DNA of 64,000 nucleotides from Istiophorus platypterus. Taxonomy: Eukaryota; Chordata; Actinopteri; Istiophoriformes; Istiophoridae. Below, in pieces: positions 14,868-24,985 of the stretch. Each line of letters starts with the position of its first letter. The first letter of the stretch is position 1. The notes beneath the pieces were generated by a model. That model was not told where the DNA came from, made no database searches, and saw only the letters and a list, made by a program, of their open reading frames with translations. The translations under genes were made by a program, and so were the position numbers. The stretch is from contig CM029129.1 of NCBI GenBank assembly GCA_016859345.1, forward strand, positions 15,005,399 through 15,069,398. The letters run 5' to 3'.

Positions 14868-15008
14868 TGTTAACTGAGATGGTAATCATGGTAAACAATT
14901 ATACTTAGGATCAGGTTTTTAGAATTGTCACTTTGAGAATGTTAGAATTCATCTCATAGCACTAATGTGTTGCTTCACTTGCTGTAGCTAGTGTACTTAG
15001 TCTTGTAG
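14868..15008 (+). repeat. Eroded dispersed teleost repeat (GATGGTAAACATGGTAAAC type)
   Basis: GTTAACTGAGATGGTAATC, ATGGTAAACAATTATACTTA, ATTGTCACTTTGAGAATGTT and the end GCTGTAGCTAGTGTACTTAG follow the order of the fish repeat that normally reads as a string of GTTAGCATGCTAA units, then AACATGGTAAACATTATACC, then CATTGTCACTGTGAGCATG. Substitutions are many, so this is an old copy. Recognised from memory. Confidence 0.5.
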
Positions 15009-17127
15009 TATGATGTGAGGTGTTAGCCCTATGACACTAGACACTATGATCATATTGCATGGAATGAATTTGTGTACGTCCATGCATTACAGTATAAAGT
15101 CATCAAACATATGCTTAGTTTTATTATTATGGAAATGCTTATTTTGACATATTTTGCATGCACAGTTTAGGGCGGAGCAACACTCCGTGGTACATACGAG
15201 AAAAGCAGAGACAATTCAGTTTTTTCATGGGACTTTCACTATGTTGCAGTAAAGAAAAAAATAAATGTAATTAATTTAAATAAACTTTTCCCAAAATCTA
15301 TTATGTTGCAGTGCATATGCGCTTCCATTTGAATGGGTATAGAAAACTTTATAAATACAAACTCTTTAAACACCCAAGAATCACTGACAATGCAATCCCT
15401 AGCATTCAGTCTTTTTTCAGTCCTGTTTTTTTTTCTTTTCTTCATTCTCTGGCATTATAATCATCACAGCCAAGACAGTCCCATAAATATCTTATTGTTG
15501 TGCTCTGTGACTGCATATAGAATACTGGCAACCTCCAGTTAAATACTCTTTTAAAATGTCAGCAGCAGAATGAATATTATTTGAAATATTTACAACACAA
15601 GGTGCAAGAAAGGTCACTGACTTTTAATCATCTACACACAAATAAGATGTTTATTTTTTGATAATATATGACTCCATGCATGAGGGGAGCCTACTCAAAA
15701 GGAAGTGGAGGAAGAGGAAAAGCTAACATAAATTGTAATTCTTATTTGGCACTGTACTTTCTCTGCAAAAGGATTGGTATTCTTCCAAACTATGCAATAG
15801 ACAGAGTGATTGGTGTTTTGGTTCTTGCTTCTATTCAGATCTGTTTACAAAGTGCATTCATCTCTACATCTGGTGAGGTGTCAGCATTTCAATACATTTG
15901 ATCATGCAGTTTGTTAGCCCACCGCATTGCTTTTTCTCTTGAAGATGTAAGTGCCGGAAAGCGTGGCCACGTTCATTTGATGAATTGCTGGCATTTTATA
16001 TCTGTTATCTGTCGTGTTTGTTGGAATAATCAGAACCTCAATGTTGAAGAAGGAAAACACAATCCCTCCAATATCATCGTGAATGTCAAAATACGGCCAG
16101 AGGGAGACAAAGCATCAAATCAAAATAATGAAATGAATCTCAACAGAGAAACAAAATCAGTTTCTTTGTGTTCGCTCTTACCTTTAATTTAATGTCCACT
16201 CCTTCCACAGTGAAACCCCATACTGTCAAACCAATAAAATATTGTCAAAGTGATGCATACTGCGTTCAGAAAATCATTGTAGTACATGACTGTGCTGGAG
16301 GGGAGTAATGATGAAATTTATTTTTTTCATTTGCCGAGAAGTACCAACATTCATACAATGCGTGATGGCAGATTGACAGGAACTGCCAAACTGCTGCTAG
16401 ATCAACTGTTCTCATACACATGATGAATGTCAAAATCTACTCTATAGTCTCAGATCAAATGCTTTAATTTATATTGTATTTCAGTCACATTCTAATGAGC
16501 TGCCATGCGTAATGTGAAAAACTCCACATGATAAGGTAAATTAATTGAAAGCAATACACTGTTATATGCGTACATCAATGCATTTATGAATGCTTTTTAA
16601 TAATGTAGTTACTCTTAATTTTTAAAGGGACATACCACTGTCACTTGCTTCTGGAATGTGGCCTGTTTGTCAAGCAATGGACTGCTCCATTTCTTACAGA
16701 ATTAACATTATCATAGTATATTAAATTATTTCACTAAACTAGTACAGAAACTGCTATTTAATCTAATTTGTGCTTACTACTAGATGTGCAGTTAATAATT
16801 TTATCTGATAATAATTATATAATTTTGTGTGTGTGCACCATTGATACTGTCTATAGCATAGAACCTTGTTGACTGAAACTTGGGCAAGATTCTGTGCTGC
16901 GAAATTCTTCTGTTTTGCCCGTTTACTCTTCACAGCCAACCTGTTCATTCAAATATATATCAAATTTTAACAGCCCCCTGCTGGCTTGTAAGGTCGATAC
17001 TAAACGTTTCTAGCTTGCTCCTCTAAGGACAGAAGCAACCCCCCCCCCCTTCCAATGGGACTGTCTGTTGTGGAAATCTTCAAGCTTTATAATACACAAT
17101 CTTCAAGGACCCGAAGACCAACAATGA
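15009..17127. other. Intergenic sequence, no gene recognised
   Basis: Plain AT-rich DNA with a poly-C run at 17039-17049. Open frames at 15668-15901 and 15911-16192 resemble no family I know. Confidence 0.55.
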
Positions 17128-17232
17128 CTCATCATGGAAAAGATCCAGTGGAGAATGTGCTTCCTATGCCAGCGCAGGATGTTTGACCTGTCCCAGAACC
17201 TGCCGATCCAGGTTGATGCAGCAATTGTTAAT
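17128..17232 (+). mobile_element. Fragment of an L2-like LINE reverse transcriptase
   Basis: The plus-strand frame from 17134 reads MEKIQWRMCFLCQRRMFDLS and then QNLPIQVDAAIV. This matches the C-terminal part of fish L2/Maui-like non-LTR reverse transcriptases, where the usual form is close to KGQQRLYFLRQLRKFNLPQE followed by LLIQFY.AII (from memory). Only about 35 codons remain, with several changes such as LRQL to LCQR. The rest of the element is gone. It cannot encode an active protein. Confidence 0.65.
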
Positions 17233-17280
17233 TTGTTCTCTACACATTCAATTCAATTCATAAAATCTATGTGGGAAAAG

Positions 17281-17480
17281 TGAAAAAGCAGCACTTATCC
17301 ATCCCTCACCAACACCACTGTTGGGCCCTTGAGCAACACCATTGACCGCAACCATTAACCAGTGGAGCTGCTCAGTGGCCAACGAATCAAACAGTGTTTG
17401 TACTAGGCAGCTTCCAGGTGTGAATGAAAAGTGAATTTCCTTCTCAGTGAAACTACCCTGAATAAGAAAACAAAACCCCA
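17281..17480 (+). repeat. SINE-like teleost repeat relic
   Basis: GGGCCCTTGAGCAACACC, AACCAGTGGAGCTGCTCAGTG, GGCAGCTTCCAGGTGTGAATG and AGTGAATTTCCT follow the order of an abundant teleost repeat whose usual blocks are CCCTTGAGCAAGGCACC, CCAGTGGAGCTGCTCAGTGG and AGCTTCCAGGTGTGAATG, before a tail that ends in AATAAAG. It lies about 50 bases after the LINE fragment in the same orientation. Family recognised from memory. Confidence 0.65.
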
Positions 17481-20400
17481 CAACTATGTTTTGAATTAGC
17501 CTTCAAAAATTAAAAAGGGACAAATACATTCTGAAACAGCCAGTGAGGTCTGAAAAGTAGATCATTAAGGTCAACTTGAACACCCTCCAGGACTTGTAGG
17601 CTGTCGAGAAATTGATATGAAAAATAAAAACTGCAGACCACTAACACCATGGACACAGCATGTCCCAACTAAAACAACTGAAATTAAACAACCAAATATG
17701 TCAATCCCCTATAGAACAACCCAGAGGTTTTTGTTTTCTTTTTCAGATCTGATGCTATTATAAGCAAGGAACCATCATTTCTCAGTCCCTTCTGTTACAA
17801 ATAATTGTTGAAAAAAACCTCCATTTTCTGATGTGGTAACGGTTTGGTTTAGTCTTAGATATAACAATATATTGGGGGGAAAAAAAGATGGTTCGGGTTG
17901 AAATGACCAATTGAGAGATCTCCGTCTTTATGGTTACTACAATAAACCTTTGGCTCAGGTTAAGGAATGATCGTAGTCAAGCGTAAAGAACAAAACTAAA
18001 CAACGTTTCTGTAAATTGGAAATGGATAACCTAAAGTGCTCTCCTCCCCTGCTAAAGTCCTATATTTTATTGAGCCTCTGGGGAACTTTGTCCCTTGAAC
18101 ATAAACATGTTGTTTAGGGCCACATCCTGACATTACTGATTCTATCATTCTTCTCGGGAGGACGGTCCTATGTAACACAATTACCTGTTCTACAATTTAC
18201 AGTATTATTTCACTCTCAAAGATGAACATGGGAGGACTGTATATACTGTACATATGCACGCAAGTAAACTCTTACAAACTTCTGTCATATTTTGTATTGT
18301 CATCAACTTATTTAAATTATTTATTGTGTGTTTTCCTGGTGTTTTTTGAGAGAAAGTCAATGATTTCTTTTCTTTTTTCACCTTACCACAAAATGTGAAA
18401 ATGAAAATAGTTCTATTTGTTCATGTGGTTTTTGCTTTTTGTTTCCTTATTCTGCAATCCTTTCTAATGCAGAGATGGGGGAACTGTTCTCCCACACAGC
18501 CATTGCTATTTTGTACATTTTTTTTGTCCTCCTGGATTCCTCCAAAATGAAATCAATCATAGGCACAAAATTCCTCTCTTATTGAAATATATTTCTGGCA
18601 GAGTAAAAGGATTTTATAATTATAGAATCGCTAGTGTGTTCAATACTTGGCATCAAAGGCTTTGCAAGATTAGGGACAAACAAGAATGCATGCATATGTG
18701 ATGTCTATATTTGTAGATGATCCCATTCAAACCAATTTGCTCACTAAACTTGACTCAACAGTGTAAGATATTAAAATATTTAATGGCAGAGAATGACAAT
18801 GTACTCACACCGCATTCAAACTGCATCTTAACAGAGTGACGCTTGGCTAAGATAATCATAAGCAGTCAATAAACAGTTGCAAAAACAACAACATTAGTGT
18901 GTTATTTAGTATTGACACTAATATATTTTTCAATGCATTTGCTACTAAGTTGAAATGTAGCTATTTCAAATGTCTCGAGCCATATAATTTAGTGTTATTG
19001 TGGTCGTTTTCTTGGCTTTGACTTACAGTCCAGTCTGTTACATTCAGCCTCTTCCACCACTTGTCTTTCCTATCCACGCAGGTAGATTAACATGTAATTA
19101 TACAACATTTGTTTGCAGCTAGGGCACCCAGTGGGATCCACCTGGCATACGCAGTCCTCAACGTGGGTTTCACAGCACCTCTCTTCCTCTACACATGGTA
19201 CTCACAGGAAGGGGAGGTCAAATTAAATGATGACCTCATCTTCGCAGTACCCCACGTGCTGTTATACTGTACACTGTACACAAGTGACGATAGCATCACT
19301 GACGTTTGTTTTCGAAAACAGGGCCAGAGGGGTCTGGAAGGTTGTACGTGATTTTCCATCCGCGCTATTTTTTTAGTCACTTTTTGATATTAGGCCAGAA
19401 GTAATTACTGGATGGCATTAAACCGCCACTAAACTATACAACGTCATTGCTGGAGTACAGCATCATGGAGACGTGCGTGTGCAGCAGATTACTCTCTGTG
19501 CTAAATTTCCCCCGTTAACATCCTATCATCATTGATGATAATCATCAAAGACCCCACTATGTTTTGCATCTTTGTTGTAGTGATCCTAATGCATTATTTT
19601 TCCAGAGCAGAGCTACAGAAACATACTCCATGTGCAGAGAAAGTCAATTTGATGCCGACTTATTTCTGAATACATTATGCAGCCTCCCCGTCATTTCTAT
19701 CGACAAGCTTGACATTCCATTATGACCACTGTCAACCTATCTAAATCTCATTTCTTCGTATCTGCACTGGAGAAATACAGGTTACCTTCTGTTGTGATTC
19801 CACTGCAGAGGAAACCAAACGCCCTGTTTTTCAACAAGAGTTGTGAAGTGTCTTGTTTATTGCCTTATATTGCATTTTGTGACATTACGTATTCTACATG
19901 CTCTTGAAACGAAGTATTATTTCTCACAATTTAAGTGTTGCTAGAGGAGTCCCTGGAGAATGTAGCAGCCTAAATTTAAACAGATGGTACATTTCAGTTT
20001 CTTTTTCCTCTCCAGTAATGAAGCTGCAATGCAGCAAGGATTATGAGAACTAAATGCATGTTTCACAGAAAATACACAATTTCTTTGCTTTTGTAACCAA
20101 CTCTTTTATATACATCTATTGTATTCTCTGCAGAGCATCTGCTTAAACATCTATAAACACTTTAGTACTGTTATATCTATACTATTCATTTATAAGGATT
20201 GCAAAGCAGCAATGGGAAAAAAAAATCCGTGTGTGTCCTGAATAATACTAAAATGAATGAATGACAGAAAAAAAATTGATTGCAGTCCAAATTTCTGATG
20301 AAAGCATGTTAAAGTTATGATCTGAGATTACACATTCAAAAAAAGAAGCAAATGGCTTTCCTGCATAAATAAATATCTAATGATACATGCATCATTAAAT

Positions 20401-20486
20401 TTGTAGGGGCAATGATGTACATTGATGGTTAACCAAAGTGAAAGATGACATTTGACTAAATGAAATGTTCTGCATTTAAAAGAAAG

Positions 20487-20487
20487 T

Positions 20488-20540
<53 letters not shown>
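20487..20540. repeat. (TG)n microsatellite
   Basis: About 25 uninterrupted TG units after a GTGTC interruption. Confidence 0.98.
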
Positions 20541-20541
<1 letters not shown>

Positions 20542-21173
20542 GTGTAATGAAGTGATTAAAAATATATTTAAAAAAAAAAAAAACATTCAGGTATTTTTAA
20601 ATTGAGGCATACCAAAGCAGTCAAAACATTTTAGCCACACAATCAAATCCTTCTTTTAATGCTCAAAACTACGGCTATGTGCTACTCTAATGTAACACAA
20701 ACCTTATATTGTAAACAATAGTTTTATACTGTAAAGAAATGTCAGACTTATATTTCAAGGAATAAGGGGCCTTACAGAAACACCATCTTCAGTTTCTGCA
20801 CACACAAACATGCCTTACTCATGCCTCACAGACCTTCAACTTGCTGATGGCCTCTGCTGGCAAGTACCAGAGAAAATGTGGGCGCACTGATCCTGAAGGT
20901 ATATGTTTGTGTGGGTGAATATAGCAGATGGTGAGGTGATGTTAGAAACAATCTGAAAAACCTTTCCTACTCTGTGAGTCTCTGTGTTTTTTGTTTTTTG
21001 AATTTTGCCTAATTACCATGTCTACTTTGTGTATGTGTTAATGTTATTTTTTTTTAAATATTCTTTCAAAATTTCAATTTTTGGTGTAAATATCGACAAT
21101 AAGCTTTCTTTGAAACCTCATATAAGCTATGTGAAGTCTCACAGTGTCACAATTCTGAGCAAAGCAAAGTACA

Positions 21174-21193
21174 TTCTTCTTCTTCTTCTTCTT

Positions 21194-21224
<31 letters not shown>

Positions 21225-21258
21225 TTGTTATTTTTATTGTTGTTGTTGTTGTTGTTGT
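21174..21258. repeat. Compound (TTC)n-(TTG)n microsatellite
   Basis: About 16 perfect TTC units (21174-21223), a short TTATTGTTATTTTTA spacer, then about 7 TTG units to 21258. The TTC part is a homopurine/homopyrimidine mirror tract. Confidence 0.98.
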
Positions 21259-21624
21259 ACATACATGCTGTATTATTTTTTCACAGATTGCAGTCTACAT
21301 TTTGAGTAAAATATGGTGTGTCTGTTCTGCACACTTCTGTGACACTCATCAGGGAACATTCAACTCTCTTTTCTCTATAAGCACCTTTGCGCTTATCCGT
21401 AATGATGTATTTACAGAAACTCTAAGCAGCAATCTGCAAATTATAGCAGCACATATACTTCACGTGCTGTTACATCTATGCTTGTACTATAAATGTTTAA
21501 CATCAAAGGGCATGTGATTAATACGCATGACCAAGACAGGAAAAGGGGGTCCAGCCCTTCATGGAAACAGCAGGAAAAGTGAACTGGAAAAACTATCATG
21601 TAAATTTACACATTAGACTGTCCA

Positions 21625-21684
21625 TGTGTGTGTGTGTGTGTGTGTGCGTGTGTGTGTGTGTGCGTGCGTGCGTGCTTGCGTGCG
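21625..21684. repeat. (TG)n / (TGCG)n microsatellite
   Basis: TG units interrupted by GCG, then GTGCGTGCGTGC units: alternating purine-pyrimidine throughout. Confidence 0.97.
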
Positions 21685-22497
21685 GTCCTTTTTTGCCCTG
21701 TAGTCCCTCTGGCTCTTGGTTGACAAATAGGAATGTGGCTTTTGTCACTGGTATCCATTCATAAGAGGATATAGCAAATTGGTACATCTATCACGTAGGA
21801 AATTGCTTGTAGCTTGGTTTTTACTGAAGTCTAAATCATTAAAATAGGCCAGAGACCCTTACTGAAATTCATATTGGTATTAAGGTCCATAAGAAGCCAT
21901 TTTTTTCATCATTTATTGACTATTCCTCTGCCAGTGAGAAGCAGCTGTTTTCAACGAGCAAGAGGGGGGAGATGAGAGGCATAACTACGAGTAGGGAATT
22001 TTAAATTAGTGTGATGGCCACCTGGTGACAGACAGCATGACTTTAAACCTGTTTCCCTGAGTAAAATCAAACAGATGGAACCCATTATTGGACAACTATG
22101 AAGAAGGTGTTTGAGTGCCTGCATGATTTTAGCATGTGACGTCTGAAAAGGGTGTATAATGTTCAGAGAATAGGCAATTGGAAGTCTAGGTGTTGTGCTG
22201 GCAAAGTGATAATTTTACTGGGGTTTTCTTTCACACCTACACCCCTTTTGGAGTTTGGTCACTTGCCATGAGGTCTCTCTGAGCATTTTCCAGTAAGCAT
22301 GAAGCAGTGTAATGCAGTTTTGGAAGCAATGTTTACTGAGATTTGCTCTTGGCTTGCCTTTATACTCAGGTCAATGTCACAGGTCGGCTCTGTACTATTT
22401 GCTAGGCATGAACACATCAGATCTTGTTTCAAACACAGAATTTTAACCATAAGAAATAAAGCTCAGATTAAACATTTCTACTGGACCAGGGTGCATG

Positions 22498-22561
22498 CAC
22501 ACACACACCTACACGCGCACCCACACCAACACACACCCACACCAACACACACACACACACT
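22498..22561. repeat. Imperfect (CA)n tract
   Basis: CA units mixed with ACACCAACACACACCC units; it produces His-rich frames on the plus strand that are not genes. Confidence 0.95.
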
Positions 22562-24334
22562 CACTAACAGCAGAATGTGAAGAAACAAGGATAGAAAAAT
22601 AAAATATTAACCGTTCATGGGTGTATTAAAGAATCTGACTGCAATAAAAGTCCTGAGTTTTAGGTCGAATAGATTTCATATGTAGTAAAAAGATAAAATA
22701 CGTTGTCATGGATACTAAAAGTCTCTAAACTCCGGAGAGATGCATGTCATTCTTTTACAGCATATTCCCTCATTTGGTGATCTGGTGACTGTGACGGCCA
22801 TGGCTTACAGTATGAATCACACCATTTTCATACTCATCAAACCGTTCAGTGAGCTGCTGTGTTCTGTTAATGAAATCACCTGCATTTATTGTGTCTCTCC
22901 AATCATTTCTCCACCACTCCTTGTTTACTTTTAGCACAGAAACTAAACATGCAAGAGTAGAGTTACTCAAAAATAGCCAGAGGAAATGTTTCAGTTTAAA
23001 AGACTTTTAGAAGCAGATAGCATAACTTCAGATTATTAGAAGTTTTTAGACCACTGTTCAAGGAAGCTTTACACAGTATCTGTTGATGGCAAATGGCAAA
23101 AATAGGATGCTCCAATATCAATTTTAGTAAATAATTTATGTTTTTTTGTATATTGTCCATGGGCGTCACATGCAATGAATTAAAGTGATATTAAACTTTC
23201 TGCTGAACAGACACTTGAAACAAAAGTGGGAACAACTCATAAAAAGATATTTATCTGTTGATCCATATTTTTGAAAAGATAAGAGAAATTAACAGAATTT
23301 TTGAAAACTCATAATTTTATGATCAATTATGCACATCTCTGCTTTTTGTTTTTAATTTGGGACTATGGCAGGATGGGGAGTGAATCCCAGGAGGTAGTAA
23401 TTTTAAATTCAAGTCAAAAAAATTCTATGTTACTACCAATATTTGTTTGGCTTTCTGCCTGGAATTATAGAACAGGTTTTTACAATGGGCTGTGCTCCAC
23501 CTAGGACCAGAGAAATACATTAGGCAAATGTGTTTTCTCCTTCTACGCTAAACAAATTTAAGGCATTTCATCTTCACTCGTTGTAATTCTGCACCTTCCA
23601 CACAAGGACATCAGCAGTTATGGCAGATCTGCAGTCAACTGCTGTCTGTCATCTACCAAACTGTCAGAGCACTATAGTGCTCCTCTTTTCAAGGGTAGGA
23701 AAAAGGTGTGCTCTGATGGCTCATGACTAATGGCATCCCCCACCGCAGTCTCTAATAATGTATTTCTTTCAATCAGCCTGTTTTTCAAACGGTGTTGCAT
23801 ATGTTTATATGCGCATGGGTTGATGCATATACTGTGTTAATGTGAGGCAAAGATCAGTCTCTTCAGTGTCACTGCAGCCACCCAAGGTTTTTCTTATACT
23901 GTCTGAAGTGCAAGTAATCAGTTTAACACACCACTTCTATCTGAAGTGAAAAACAAATGTACATTTACATAAGAGGCTTTGCATCTGTGAAAGGTTAGGA
24001 GTTTACAAAGAATAACATATACCAAAGAATTAGCATTTCAGTATTTTACAAGGAGAGAAGTGCAATCATTTCCCTTTAATCCAGTCAATATATAGTCAAG
24101 GTATGCCTGCCTATTACATTTTCTGCACATTGTTGACAGTATACAGTAACCAGGAGTGTTTTACTGTGAGTTCCACCTTCCACTGTTTGAGTAGTAAGGA
24201 CCATAGGGAGTGTTCAAGGGTAAAGTATTTTATAATTTGTGCAGCCTGATCAACAATATACACACTCAAATTGGAGTGTGTATTTTCATGTTTTCATGGG
24301 ATGAAAATGAAAAAAACAAAACAAAAAACTAAGT

Positions 24335-24985
24335 TAAGTGGCTTCAGAAAATATTCATATCCCTGAGGTATTCATCCTTCTCCCAGTTCTGATTGGTCTC
24401 CTCCCTGCTCCTCCTGTGGAGGAGCACCTCCATAGCATGATCCTGCCACTACCATGCTCCACTGCATGGATGGTATTAGACAGCTGATGAGCAGATCCTG
24501 GCGTTTGCCAGACATGGTGTTTGCAGTCCTGTCTGTTGTGTTTGATTTCTGTCTTATGAGACCAGATAGTCGGATGCTGTTTGAAAAACTCCAAGCAGGC
24601 TGTCACTTACTCAAAATGGCTTCCGTCTAGCCACTTTGACATAAAGGCCTGATTGATAGCATGAGGTGGCTTTCCGGGAGATTCTCCCATCTCTGCAGAG
24701 GACTTCTGAGGCTTTGGTAGTATCTTCTTGGTAACCTCCCTGAATACTGCCCTTCTTGTCGGGTTACTCAGTTTTTCCAGACAGCCAAGTCTAGGAGGAG
24801 TCTTGGTTTTTCCAGTGTTCTTCGATTTCACAATTATTTAGGCCACTGTGCTCTCGGAAACACTACTTAAAGCTTTAGAAGTGATTTTATACCCTAGTCA
24901 CAGCTTTATCTACAGAGAGTTTCTTGGACTTCATGACATGGTTACTCTTCTGAAGTTTGAACTGCAAAATCCTGTTTAAATTCAG
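24335..24985 (-). mobile_element. Degenerate Tc1-like DNA transposon
   Basis: The left edge, GTGGCTTCAGAAAATATTCATA, matches the terminal repeat of a common fish Tc1-like element (usual form close to GTGCCTTCAGAAAGTATTCAT, from memory). The interior is an eroded transposase on the minus strand. The right terminal repeat is not clear, so the right boundary is approximate. Length is well below a full element of about 1.3 to 1.6 kb, so large parts are deleted. Confidence 0.85.
24360..24934 (-). pseudogene. Tc1/mariner transposase, broken
   Basis: The minus-strand start MKSKKLSV at 24934 matches the Tc1 transposase N-terminus. Then come several stops, then SKNTGKTKTPPRLGCLEKLS and REVTKK (second DNA-binding helix-turn-helix region). 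After an in-frame stop at 24607 the same frame resumes with TACLEFFKQH, HHVWQTPGSAHQLSNTI and HGSGRIMLWRCSS. The usual WSDETK catalytic block reads IWSHKTE, so the second catalytic Asp is lost. Parts of the catalytic domain are missing and the C-terminus is absent. A full-length family member is about 340 residues. It would have acted by cut-and-paste at TA sites; this copy is dead. Confidence 0.85.

Larger units (their letters stand above)
17481..24331. other. Intergenic sequence with microsatellites
   Basis: No gene recognised. Contains the simple repeats listed separately between 20487 and 22561. The open frame at 21005-21517 exists only because it runs through a TTC/TTG repeat. The frame at 19109-19351 has protein-like composition but no identity and begins at a non-ATG codon. 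Confidence 0.55.

Noticed and set aside
21005..21517. 170-codon plus frame, the longest in the window
   Set aside because: Runs through the TTC/TTG microsatellite (poly-Leu/Val); composition artefact.
22299..22580. 93-codon plus frame with a His/Thr-rich end
   Set aside because: The tail is the CA microsatellite; the rest is unrecognised.
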